From a virus: a stretch of DNA of 20,380 nucleotides. Position 1 is the stretch's first letter. Each line of letters opens with the position of its first letter. The notes beneath the pieces are model-generated. The model was not told the DNA's origin, did no database searches, and saw only the letters and a list, made by a program, of their open reading frames with translations. The stretch is taken from IMG/VR virus record IMGVR_UViG_3300037189_000362, positions 1 through 20,380 of that record, one strand, 5' to 3'. Below, piece by piece: positions 13,466-20,380 of the stretch. The translations under genes and the position numbers were made by a program.

Positions 13466-15180
13466 TAGTGTGTCTCCGCCCAGTTGTTACCCATGCGTGC
13501 CTCGCCTGCAAGTGGGCAACGGAAGTTGAAGAACTCACCGGCCTTGGTGATGGCCTGCTTTGAACTGTCGATCAGCCAGTCAGCTTCGCTGGGGTCCACG
13601 CTGAACTGGATCTCGTCGTGGATGTGGGCAACCTGCTTGGCACTGGAACCCATGCGTGCAATCTCACGGTTGATCCCAACGGTTGCACGCTTCATCACCA
13701 GCGCACCGGCGGATTGAAGTAGGGTGTTGAGAGCGGCGTGCTCTGACCGAATGTTCAGTCGCCTGCCATCAAGTCCAATCAGGTAACCACGGGACTTTGC
13801 CGCAGACTCCACGGCTGACTTCAGGGCAGCCAGTGCCGGGACCTTTTCAAGGAACTGCTTCTGCATCCGCTTGCCTTCCTTGGCACCACCGCCGATGAGG
13901 GACCCAAGCTTGACTGGTCCTGCACCGTAGAGGAATGCGTAGATGAATCCCTTGGCTGCATTGCGGGTAGGCAGACCGGCAGCCTTCTGATTAGCCGTAT
14001 GGATGTCGCCTTGCAGCAACTCCTTGGCATAGTCACCATTATCCCACTTGGCCATGTAGTGGGCAAGGCATCGAAGCTCAAGACCTGAGGCATCACAACC
14101 AACCAGCACATGGCCTGGGTCTGAAAGAAAAAGCTCACGACATTCCTTACCGTAGGGAGAACCGCAGGATGGAACTTGGGCCATGTTAGGTCCACGGTGT
14201 GTGCACCTGCCGGTCACTGCACCGTTGTGGTTCACGCTGCCGTAGATGCGGCCACCGCGCTCCACCTTGATCCAAGCCTCATCACCTTCGGCCAACATAC
14301 CGATGCGCTTCTGAAGTAGCAGGTACTGGCTGAGCTTCTTGGCAATCGGGTACTCAAGAGAAGATAGGACAGACTCATCCACCTTCGCTTCACCGGATGG
14401 GGTAAAATCTTCAGGCTCCCACCCGTGCATGGTCTTCAGCGCAGCCGCGATCTGCTGCCTGCTGGCTGGGTTGAATAAGATCTCCTTAACCTTCGTCTTC
14501 ATCTGAATAATGGTTGGCGGTACGGTGGTGACCAACTCCTGGTTGATGGTCTCGCGCTCAGACGAGAGCTTGGCATACAGGGCGTTGGCCTTGTCCTTAT
14601 CAAAGGCAAAGCCATTGCGGACCTGCTGTGCAATGCACTCGGCAAACTCGTGCTCAAGGATCAGTGCCTCCTCCGCACACTTCGGCATCAGATGCTGGTA
14701 GAGCTCACGAGTAACCACAATGTCCTGCTTGCAATACTCGGCAAGTTGTGGGGTGAACTGAAGGTTCTTCCAGTCGGTGACTTCGCTACCGAACTCATTC
14801 TTCAGGTGGCCAAGGCGGTGGCCCCAAGCCTTCAGCGAATGACTGCCAATGAACTCCTTCGGGAATCCGCTGGTCTGCCAGTCACTGTCCTTGATGTCAG
14901 GGCTGGTAAGGCGAGCCATCACAAGGGTGTCACGAACGCAGCCGCTTGGTCCTGTCCACTTTGGGAACAGCTTCTTCAGCACAGGGATATCAAAGGCAAT
15001 GATGTTGTGGCCGATGATCTCGTCTGCATTCTGCAACTCAACTAGCGCAGCTTCGATTGCAGCCTTGTCATCACCGTTAACAACAAACTCCTTGTTGTCA
15101 TAGCCAATACCAAGGCAGACAATCCTGCTGACGCTATCCAGCAAGCCGTCACACTCAATGTCAAAATAAACTCGGTGCAT
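13465..15180 (-). CDS. DNA polymerase, family A, T7 gp5-like, without thioredoxin-binding insertion
   Basis: The 571-residue enzyme copies the phage genome. The 3'-5' exonuclease motifs are present: VYFDIECDG (Asp7, Glu9), GHNIIAFDIPVL (Asp64) and YCKQDIVVT (Tyr149, Asp153). Polymerase motifs are complete: VGCDASGLELRCL (Asp363), RNAAKGFIYAFLYG (Arg406, Lys410, Tyr414) and HIHDEIQF (His521, Asp522). The end GNNWAETH matches T7 GPNWAICH. The thumb goes almost directly from the helix near ETINQEL to LFNPASRQQ, where T7 has its thioredoxin-binding loop, explaining much of the shorter length (T7 704). An open frame reaches 15294, but only the ATG at 15180 gives the conserved start; GAGAG lies upstream. 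Confidence 0.97.
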   Translation of the reverse strand: MHRVYFDIECDGLLDSVSRIVCLGIGYDNKEFVVNGDDKAAIEAALVELQNADEIIGHNIIAFDIPVLKKLFPKWTGPSGCVRDTLVMARLTSPDIKDSDWQTSGFPKEFIGSHSLKAWGHRLGHLKNEFGSEVTDWKNLQFTPQLAEYCKQDIVVTRELYQHLMPKCAEEALILEHEFAECIAQQVRNGFAFDKDKANALYAKLSSERETINQELVTTVPPTIIQMKTKVKEILFNPASRQQIAAALKTMHGWEPEDFTPSGEAKVDESVLSSLEYPIAKKLSQYLLLQKRIGMLAEGDEAWIKVERGGRIYGSVNHNGAVTGRCTHRGPNMAQVPSCGSPYGKECRELFLSDPGHVLVGCDASGLELRCLAHYMAKWDNGDYAKELLQGDIHTANQKAAGLPTRNAAKGFIYAFLYGAGPVKLGSLIGGGAKEGKRMQKQFLEKVPALAALKSAVESAAKSRGYLIGLDGRRLNIRSEHAALNTLLQSAGALVMKRATVGINREIARMGSSAKQVAHIHDEIQFSVDPSEADWLIDSSKQAITKAGEFFNFRCPLAGEARMGNNWAETH

Positions 15181-15187
15181 TGTTCTC

Positions 15188-15391
15188 TCACTGTTCTCTG
15201 GCCTCAAGCTCTTGAAGCTTGTGGGCAGTTCGGTTGTATCGCTCACGGAGCATTGTCGCTTCGGCGGAAACCTCCATGAGCTTGGAGCGTACACTAACCA
15301 GCTCTGCCTTGGCTGTCAATAGGTCAAGCTTACAGATTCGCAAATCTTCTTCAACGTTTTTGAAGGTGTTCCACATCTCAGTGTTCTCCAT
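15188..15391 (-). CDS. Small coiled-coil protein, 67 residues, unknown function
   Basis: The protein begins MENTEMWNTFKNVEEDLRIC and consists almost wholly of charged heptad-like helix (KAELVSVRSKLMEVSAEATM, then LRERYNRTAHKLQELEAREQ). It is probably a short coiled coil. It overlaps the preceding 73-residue gene by 14 bases and starts seven bases after GGGAG. Its stop lies seven bases before the DNA polymerase ATG. No family is recognised. Its place between helicase and polymerase hints at a replication-associated or merely co-expressed role. Confidence 0.65.
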   Translation of the reverse strand: MENTEMWNTFKNVEEDLRICKLDLLTAKAELVSVRSKLMEVSAEATMLRERYNRTAHKLQELEAREQ

Positions 15392-15599
15392 TTTTAAGCT
15401 CCCGCTCCAGTTTGTTAATCCTGTCTAACGCTTCCAACCATGTCTCCTTGTCATGCGCGAAGCAGTCCCATCGCCACTTCTCTGCAATCTTGTGGGGATC
15501 TGCTGGTGATAGCTTGTCGCAGTACATGATACGGGCCTCATCGCGCTCCAGTCGAAGCCGCTTGATCATCTGCTCCTTCACCCATCTGATGTCTTCCAT
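15378..15599 (-). CDS. Small protein of unknown function, 73 residues
   Basis: I do not recognise this protein. It is highly charged, starts MEDIRWVKEQMIKRLRLERD and ends LDRINKLERELKNGEH, so both ends look helical. The centre has WRWDCFAHDKETWLEALDRI, rich in Trp. The ATG directly abuts the TAA of the primase-helicase gene (TAAATG), with AGGAG six bases upstream, so it is translated right after the helicase. It may be a partner of the replication proteins; no motif supports a specific function. Confidence 0.68.
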   Translation of the reverse strand: MEDIRWVKEQMIKRLRLERDEARIMYCDKLSPADPHKIAEKWRWDCFAHDKETWLEALDRINKLERELKNGEH

Positions 15600-17057
15600 T
15601 TAAAACTCCTGTGCCTCGTCGTTGAACTCCTGGCCCTGTGCCGGGAGTGGTACTTCGGAAAGCCTACCAGTGTCACGGTTGTAATGTAACGCCGTGGCCA
15701 GTCCAGTCTCGCCGGTGAATCGGTTCTTAAGCACACGCATCTGAGTCACGTCCTTGGACTCAGGGTCCTGCTGGTTACGCTCAAGGCCGATGCAGAAGTC
15801 TGACAGCTGAGCAATGGCAGCAGATCCACGGAGCTGGCTGAGGCTGGTCTGAGCACCTTCCTCATGGCCCTTGCCCTCAGGTCGCTTCAGGTGTGACACA
15901 AGGATAAGACCGCAGCCAAGCTCCTCCACGAGGGACCGAAGCGAAGTCATCGTATTGTCGATGAGCCGCCGCTCGTCACCCTCACCCATTCCTGAAACGA
16001 CAATCGAAAGATGGTCAAGGAAGATCCAATTACAACCCATACCACGCACCATGTAACGAATGCGGCTAAGCAGATTATCCGAATCAATAGATCCAAAGTG
16101 GTCGTATAGATATACCCGGCCACAACCAACGCTCTGTTGGTACGCATTCTTCATGTCCTTCTCTGTGATGCCATCCATGCTGATGTGCAGGGGCTTGTTC
16201 ATTGCGATACCCATGAGGCCCAACGCGGTGCGTCGGATGGATTCCTCAAGGGCAATGTATCCAACGGTCTGGCCCTGAGCAATAAGCCAGTGAGCCAGCT
16301 CACGACAGACGCTTGACTTTCCGATGCCGGTGCCTGAGCACAGGGTGATCAATTCACGCTGGCGCATACCCATGGTCATCTTGTTCACGCCTTCCCACGG
16401 GTAAGGGATTGCCTCAATGTTCGGAGCGTTGATGATGGCATCCCACAGTTCGGTGCCGGGGACAATGCCATCAGGGCGGAACGTCTTGGCACTCCACGTT
16501 GCATCCATCAGCTCCTTGCCCTTGCCTGCTACGAGCATGTCGTTGGCATCCTTCAGGGGAAGAGAAGCGATCTTTGCCTTGCCTGGTGACAGGAGAAGCG
16601 CGGCTTCCTTAGCAGCCTTCCTACCTGCGTCGTCCTGATCGAACATGATCACGACCTCTTCGAACTTCTCCAGCCACTCAAGGTTATTCTTGATTGCCTT
16701 GGCTGCATTGCTGGCACCGTTTGGGATGGACACCACCGGCCACTTGTTTCCCTGAAGCTGGCTCAGGCTGAGGCAGTCGATCTCACCTTCGGTCAATGTC
16801 ACACGCTTGCCGCCGTCACGCCACAGGTGTGAACCGTACAGTCCCATGGACTTGGCATCGCCAAGGATGAGGAAGTCCTTGTTGGGGAATCGAACCTTCT
16901 GTGCCACGGGATTACCGGCGGGGTCACAGTAGGTAGCCACCTGCACGGGGTTGCCGTTGTATGTGGCAACGCCGTACTTAAAGAAGCGGCAGGTCTCTTC
17001 GTTAATCATCCGCTTGTTCAGCGGGAGGTAATTGATATCAAGCAATGCGCTAGGCAT
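15600..17057 (-). CDS. Helicase-only short form from an internal start (T7 gp4B-like)
   Basis: Within the primase-helicase frame, Met57 (ATG at 17057-17055) is preceded by AGGAGAG six bases upstream, a much better site than that of the full-length start. Translation from here gives a 485-residue protein without the zinc-binding domain (Cys18-Cys40) but with the Toprim and helicase domains. T7 makes its 56-kDa gp4B in the same way, from Met64. The ATG lies in the linker after the zinc domain, as in T7. Use of this start is predicted, not shown. Confidence 0.75.
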   Translation of the reverse strand: MPSALLDINYLPLNKRMINEETCRFFKYGVATYNGNPVQVATYCDPAGNPVAQKVRFPNKDFLILGDAKSMGLYGSHLWRDGGKRVTLTEGEIDCLSLSQLQGNKWPVVSIPNGASNAAKAIKNNLEWLEKFEEVVIMFDQDDAGRKAAKEAALLLSPGKAKIASLPLKDANDMLVAGKGKELMDATWSAKTFRPDGIVPGTELWDAIINAPNIEAIPYPWEGVNKMTMGMRQRELITLCSGTGIGKSSVCRELAHWLIAQGQTVGYIALEESIRRTALGLMGIAMNKPLHISMDGITEKDMKNAYQQSVGCGRVYLYDHFGSIDSDNLLSRIRYMVRGMGCNWIFLDHLSIVVSGMGEGDERRLIDNTMTSLRSLVEELGCGLILVSHLKRPEGKGHEEGAQTSLSQLRGSAAIAQLSDFCIGLERNQQDPESKDVTQMRVLKNRFTGETGLATALHYNRDTGRLSEVPLPAQGQEFNDEAQEF

Positions 17058-17225
17058 TTTGGTCTCTCCTGTTTCTGTTTGATCGTCTGAGGCGAAGTAA
17101 GTGCGGCATCCAAAGCAGAAGCCGTGTCCGTCTGAGTAACGTGCTAGGTTGTCTTTTGATCCACACTCTTCGCACGGCTCGTGCCGGAGGAAGTTTGAAT
17201 CTGAATTACAATCTTCGGGGAGCAT
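15600..17225 (-). CDS. Primase-helicase, T7 gp4-like (full-length form)
   Basis: The 541-residue protein unwinds the phage replication fork and makes primers. A zinc site, Cys18/Cys21/Cys37/Cys40, has T7 spacing and surrounds the conserved YSDGHGFCFGC. The Toprim primase has EGEID (146-150) and FDQDDAG (195-201). The helicase domain has SGTGIGKSS with Lys303, catalytic Glu328 in ALEES, Walker B FLDHLS (Asp404), His445 in SHLKRPEGKG and an Arg finger, Arg502, in NRFTGETG. The C-terminus (NDEAQEF) is acidic and ends in Phe, as in T7, where that tail binds polymerase. The ATG at 17225 has only a weak ribosome binding site and lies inside the resolvase gene. A second start is annotated separately. 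Confidence 0.97.
   Translation of the reverse strand: MLPEDCNSDSNFLRHEPCEECGSKDNLARYSDGHGFCFGCRTYFASDDQTETGETKMPSALLDINYLPLNKRMINEETCRFFKYGVATYNGNPVQVATYCDPAGNPVAQKVRFPNKDFLILGDAKSMGLYGSHLWRDGGKRVTLTEGEIDCLSLSQLQGNKWPVVSIPNGASNAAKAIKNNLEWLEKFEEVVIMFDQDDAGRKAAKEAALLLSPGKAKIASLPLKDANDMLVAGKGKELMDATWSAKTFRPDGIVPGTELWDAIINAPNIEAIPYPWEGVNKMTMGMRQRELITLCSGTGIGKSSVCRELAHWLIAQGQTVGYIALEESIRRTALGLMGIAMNKPLHISMDGITEKDMKNAYQQSVGCGRVYLYDHFGSIDSDNLLSRIRYMVRGMGCNWIFLDHLSIVVSGMGEGDERRLIDNTMTSLRSLVEELGCGLILVSHLKRPEGKGHEEGAQTSLSQLRGSAAIAQLSDFCIGLERNQQDPESKDVTQMRVLKNRFTGETGLATALHYNRDTGRLSEVPLPAQGQEFNDEAQEF
17064..17070 (-). promoter_or_regulatory. Internal ribosome binding site for the short helicase form
   Basis: AGGAGAG on the transcribed strand lies six bases before the in-frame ATG at 17057. 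It is a strong Shine-Dalgarno match inside a coding region and is the reason for predicting a second translation start. Confidence 0.75.
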
Positions 17226-17572
17226 TGATGTGTGTCTGTCCAGTGCTTAGAAGCATCGACCATAACAACCTGACTGTCGTCATTCCACACGATGCCATTG
17301 CATCCATCGAAGACGGCCTTCACAAAGTTGTCGATGTCTGGCTTCGGATGCGAGAGCTTAGTAGACTTTGGTTTCTTGGCGAAGAACCAAAGGCTGACGG
17401 TGAGCTGAGAGCTTAGCGGTGTCTTGTCCCCCACCACCCGGCGAAGCTCACGGTGGAAATCCTTTCGCCACCGTGAGTACTTCGCTGGATAGTAGGTGCC
17501 GAACTTACCCACCCTTGGACGGGGGCAGGATACTGGATCAAGATTGATCTGGTACGTTCGGCTGTCTGACAT
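17144..17572 (-). CDS. RusA-family Holliday junction resolvase
   Basis: The 142-residue protein has the RusA pattern: a Pro-rich start (VSCPRPRVGKFGTYYPAKY), KPDIDNFVKAVFDGCNG with catalytic Asp79 and Asp81, then WNDDSQVVMVDASKHW with Asp98/Asp99. RusA enzymes act as dimers that cut four-way junctions symmetrically. It takes the place of T7 gene 3 (endonuclease I), lying between SSB and primase-helicase, so it should resolve branched replication products before packaging and may help degrade host DNA. The last 26 codons (residues 117-142), including a probable core strand (KIVIQI), overlap the start of the helicase gene in another frame. The ATG has AGGCG upstream, 17 bases after the SSB stop. 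Confidence 0.9.
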   Translation of the reverse strand: MSDSRTYQINLDPVSCPRPRVGKFGTYYPAKYSRWRKDFHRELRRVVGDKTPLSSQLTVSLWFFAKKPKSTKLSHPKPDIDNFVKAVFDGCNGIVWNDDSQVVMVDASKHWTDTHQCSPKIVIQIQTSSGTSRAKSVDQKTT

Positions 17573-17589
17573 CGCTTCGCCTAAGCGTA

Positions 17590-18237
17590 TCAGAAGTCAG
17601 GCGAACCGTCACCCACCGCAGCCTGCTCCTTGCTGGCAAATGGGTTAGCCTCGCCATCAGTCTCGTAGCCATCCTCAGCAGAGAACCCAAAGCTCGTAGC
17701 ATCCTTGCTACCGTAGGTCTTCAGTTCAAGAACCTGAACGCTACGACAACGCAGAGAAATACCAAAGCCAAGGCTGGCAGAGAACCAAGGGTAAACCTCA
17801 GCGTTCACACGGATCACCGAGCCACCGCCCACCTTGTTGCTGTCAGCGGGGATGGGGTTGAGCTTGGCATCAAACAACATAGGACGCTGCTCCCAAGACT
17901 TGCCTGCCTTGGTCTTCACGACAGCCTTGAGGCTGAACTTGAAGTCCACGAAGCCATCCACGGGGACCTTAGTCTCGGTCTCCTTGTCATAGTTGGTGGC
18001 ATCTGCCCACGGCATCGGGGCAAGCTTGATGTTCTTCTTGCCCAGCTTCTTCAGCTCCACTGCCTGTGCTTCGGAGTGGATCTTGGTGAGCTTGGCAATC
18101 AGCGGCGCAGCTTCTTCTTCGGTCAGGCGAAGGGTAACCTTGTAGGTACCTTCGGGATTGAACTTCTTGTCCGGCTCGTTCAGAGTCGGGAAGATGGCGG
18201 TGCCCTTCGGCGTAACAACGGTCTCGTTCTTAGTCAT
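17590..18237 (-). CDS. Single-stranded DNA-binding protein, T7 gp2.5-like
   Basis: At 215 residues it is close to T7 gp2.5 (232). It lies between RNA polymerase and resolvase, where T7 has gene 2.5. The OB-fold-like core contains VVTPKGTAIFPTLNEPDKKF, EGTYKVTLRLTEEEAAPL, WEQRPMLFDAKLNPI and GGGSVIRVNAEVYPWF, followed by GFGISLRCRSVQVLEL. This is the usual layout of the gp2.5/DUF2815 family. The C-terminal 35 residues are acidic and end in Asp-Phe (GSPDF), as in T7, where the acidic tail with final Phe contacts polymerase and helicase. The start has GGAG five bases before the ATG, and it begins 24 bases after the RNA polymerase stop. Confidence 0.93.
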   Translation of the reverse strand: MTKNETVVTPKGTAIFPTLNEPDKKFNPEGTYKVTLRLTEEEAAPLIAKLTKIHSEAQAVELKKLGKKNIKLAPMPWADATNYDKETETKVPVDGFVDFKFSLKAVVKTKAGKSWEQRPMLFDAKLNPIPADSNKVGGGSVIRVNAEVYPWFSASLGFGISLRCRSVQVLELKTYGSKDATSFGFSAEDGYETDGEANPFASKEQAAVGDGSPDF

Positions 18238-18261
18238 GGTGTCTCCAAAAAGGATTGGCGA

Positions 18262-20380
18262 TCAGGCGAAAAAGTAGTCAGCATTCCGTAGCTGACTAAT
18301 GTCCAGCGAGCCCTGCTTCGGGGGATCAGGAAGACTGATTCCCTTCGGGAGGTACTTGCTCATCTCAGAGTGTACACCATGAAGCAGGGGGTTGTCAAAC
18401 ATATCAACCGCACATTCCCGAATAATTGTTGAAATGCTTCCTGCGTCAGCAGGGCACACACCAAAGCTGTCGTGGATGCAGCTGATGTCTGTGATGCCAC
18501 AGTTCTTGGCCATGTTCACAGTCCGCATAAGCAGTGCGGCATCAAGACTATGGACAAAGTTGGGACTGATGCCGTTGACGTTGCGCTTCTTGCTGAGCTC
18601 TGTGCCGTCAACAATCATGCGGTGCTGCCTGATGGTGTGCCCGATGCTGGTCTTGACCATTACCTTGCTGGACTTCTTGTAACCCTGCTCCACCAGGAAT
18701 CCCGTAGGTGCAGTCCATCGGATCGGAACATTGGCATCAATGTGAATGGCTGCCACCTGCTTGAGCCAGTCCATGCACTCTCGTGCCGCCACAACAGTCT
18801 CCGAAATTGCGTCCCAAATGAGTCCACTCAGGAACAACACAGGTTGGAAACTGTCCAGTTTACCGAACGGTGCGTTGCCTGTAGACTTTGCCTTGTCACG
18901 ATACCACTCATCGACGTACCCACGGGCACTGTATTGGGTCAGCCCGTAGGGCAGGCACATGACCACACGCTTGGTTGTCTTGCGGTCGATTCCAAATGCC
19001 AGCCAGGTCTGTGCCAATGGATCGACGATGGCTACCAGCTTCTCCTTCACCCTGTCAGCAACGATCTGGTAGATGTCCTGAGGTGTGTCGGTCTGCACAC
19101 AGTTGGTAGCCAAGGCTCCGATGGGGTCCTTCAGCAGCAGAGAAAAAATCTGGAGGCCGTTGTTAGAGCCATCCAGATGAATCGGAAGTCCGCTGCTAGT
19201 ACCAGGATTGTCATGCACACGGGCCCACTCCATGGCGAACGCAAGAAATGACCAAGGCTTGTCTGCCTCAGTCCACTCCATGTTTGCCAAGGGGTCACGA
19301 CCAGCAGCAAGGATCATGTTGTGGTTGTCAGTGATCCAGCCCACTCGTGACTTGAAGTCCACCTTGTCCATGCCCCAGCTGTTGGCACCATGGACAGCCA
19401 GCCAACTCATGGCATTGTCGTCAACAGGCTTGCCCTTGGTGAACGTCAGCAGGGACCGCTGCCAGTCAGCACCTTGGTTGTTCAGGAAGATCGGCTTGGG
19501 GTAGACGCGGCCACGAAAGTCCAGCTCTTGGGGGAAGTAAATGGATCGACCACCAAACTTCTCAGCCAGCCAAAGGGTCTTGCTGACGGCCACACGTTTG
19601 GATCGGTCAGCCTCGTTGTCACAGTGGATCTTTGCTGCGGCCTTGCGCCAAGACCTACGGGCATCCACGTTGGTGTCAATGTCCACAGGCTTCGGTGGGA
19701 TAGGTGATCCTGATCGGCTAGGCAAATCACCAATCGAAATGTCCTGCTCCCAGCAGTGGCGAAGCACTTCGGCAACACGACTATTGACAGTCCACTCTGT
19801 CTCCTGAATGTTATTCACTGCCTGATAGACCTCAGGCATCTCCAGGTTATCCAGGGTTGCCAGGTACTTCCTACTGTGGACCTTGACCATGGGCTTGCGA
19901 CCAAAGGCCACACCGAAGTAGCCGCCGGTCCACACCGAATCCCACTTGCGTGGGGTAACGATCATGGGCATGTACACAGGAGCCAGCAGCGTGGCTGCAT
20001 CGTGACTCTTCTCAAGCCATTCCAAGAACTCATCTGTCCCTCTCACAAGGACAGTCTCCTTGCCCAGTGCATTGCTACGGTTGATGGTGTCAATGATCCC
20101 AGTGTGCTGCCGCATGAGCTCCACAAGGACCAGCCCAACGGCTGTCCGATCCTTGGGTGACCACTTGGGAAGCACGATGTTCTGGTACTTGGCAGAGCGG
20201 GAGATGTGCTTGATCTTGGTCTGGTCGCTAGGCTGCCTGCTTAGGTTCTTCATCATTAGCCGCCAGAATCCCTTGTGATTCTTGGCCAGCCAACGGAACT
20301 TGGATTCGTCTTCGATGAGGCGACCAAGGGTTACCGCTAGGGATGTGATGGTGCGGCTCGACGTGATGCCATCAATGACC
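18262..20380 (-). CDS. Single-subunit DNA-directed RNA polymerase, T7 gp1-like (5' end cut by window)
   Basis: The frame is open to the right edge, so the N-terminus is missing. An internal Met at 20256 is not the start, since in-frame sequence above it (TLGRLIEDESKFRWLAKNH) matches T7 ALGRSIEDEARF. Numbering from that Met, catalytic parts are LDGSNNGLQ (Asp362, T7 Asp537), TTKRVVMCLPYG (Lys429 and Tyr437, T7 Lys631 and Tyr639) and CIHDSFG (His595/Asp596, T7 His811/Asp812). The specificity-loop region is around residues 531-548 (KVMVKTSIGHTIRQH). The C-terminus ends DYFFA, like T7 FAFA, which closes the active site. The enzyme transcribes middle and late phage genes from phage promoters and pulls in DNA at entry. 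Confidence 0.97.
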   Translation of the reverse strand, partial: VIDGITSSRTITSLAVTLGRLIEDESKFRWLAKNHKGFWRLMMKNLSRQPSDQTKIKHISRSAKYQNIVLPKWSPKDRTAVGLVLVELMRQHTGIIDTINRSNALGKETVLVRGTDEFLEWLEKSHDAATLLAPVYMPMIVTPRKWDSVWTGGYFGVAFGRKPMVKVHSRKYLATLDNLEMPEVYQAVNNIQETEWTVNSRVAEVLRHCWEQDISIGDLPSRSGSPIPPKPVDIDTNVDARRSWRKAAAKIHCDNEADRSKRVAVSKTLWLAEKFGGRSIYFPQELDFRGRVYPKPIFLNNQGADWQRSLLTFTKGKPVDDNAMSWLAVHGANSWGMDKVDFKSRVGWITDNHNMILAAGRDPLANMEWTEADKPWSFLAFAMEWARVHDNPGTSSGLPIHLDGSNNGLQIFSLLLKDPIGALATNCVQTDTPQDIYQIVADRVKEKLVAIVDPLAQTWLAFGIDRKTTKRVVMCLPYGLTQYSARGYVDEWYRDKAKSTGNAPFGKLDSFQPVLFLSGLIWDAISETVVAARECMDWLKQVAAIHIDANVPIRWTAPTGFLVEQGYKKSSKVMVKTSIGHTIRQHRMIVDGTELSKKRNVNGISPNFVHSLDAALLMRTVNMAKNCGITDISCIHDSFGVCPADAGSISTIIRECAVDMFDNPLLHGVHSEMSKYLPKGISLPDPPKQGSLDISQLRNADYFFA

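Noticed and set aside
15181-15294. Extended DNA polymerase start at 15294
   Set aside because: The extra 38 residues overlap the coiled-coil gene and have no likeness to polymerase. The exonuclease motif starts right after the Met at 15180, as in T7.
17210-17416. Plus-strand frame of 91 codons at 17141-17416 near the resolvase/helicase overlap
   Set aside because: It is antisense to two recognised genes and has no motif. The overlap is explained by the two minus-strand frames.
1-20380. tRNA genes, CRISPR arrays, insertion sequences, attachment sites
   Set aside because: No cloverleaf, spaced direct repeats, transposase or inverted terminal repeats were seen. The gene packing leaves almost no room for them.

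Overview
The window is a continuous, single-strand (all minus) segment of a T7-like podovirus genome (Autographivirales type). The genes should be read from position 20380 down to position 1. The assignment rests on gene order and on motifs that line up with T7 proteins: single-subunit RNA polymerase, gp2.5-like ssDNA-binding protein, Holliday-junction nuclease, primase-helicase, DNA polymerase, 5'-3' exonuclease, portal, scaffold, capsid, tail tube A, tail tube B, and internal virion proteins 13, 14 and 15. Both ends are cut: the RNA polymerase lacks its N-terminus at the right edge and the gp15-like protein lacks its C-terminus at the left edge. The host is not identifiable. A lipoprotein and a spanin-like small-gene pair suggest a Gram-negative host. 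No photosynthesis or other marker metabolic genes were seen.

Replication half (about 20380-11760): RNA polymerase, SSB, a RusA-family resolvase in the slot of T7 endonuclease I, primase-helicase, two small unknown proteins, family A DNA polymerase, a free-standing LAGLIDADG homing endonuclease, a small unknown protein, a T7 gp6-like exonuclease with a TTG start, and a probable nucleotide (dATP/dGTP) diphosphohydrolase. Overlapping stops and starts are common, which points to translational coupling. No lysozyme (gp3.5) is seen between the resolvase and the helicase.

Structural half (about 11748-1): a small sigma-region-4-like helix-turn-helix protein, two small proteins, portal, scaffold, then a compact block of five tiny genes (holin-like, basic proteins, and a spanin-like pair with the lipoprotein gene partly nested in its partner). 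The capsid gene follows, with its own 119-base leader and a hairpin terminator after its stop, as in T7. After it come a large SGNH-hydrolase-like virion protein, gp11, a gp12 carrying a 20-glycine linker and a fibronectin type III domain, and the ejection-protein genes 13, 14 and 15.

The most notable points are: a second, well-spaced ribosome binding site inside the primase-helicase gene that would give a helicase-only form like T7 gp4B; an 82-base dual-coding overlap between the resolvase and helicase genes; a DNA polymerase without the thioredoxin-binding insertion; the SGNH-like protein between capsid and tail tube; the FN3 insertion in gp12; and the micro-gene block between scaffold and capsid. 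The coding density leaves no gene-free stretch over 300 bases.
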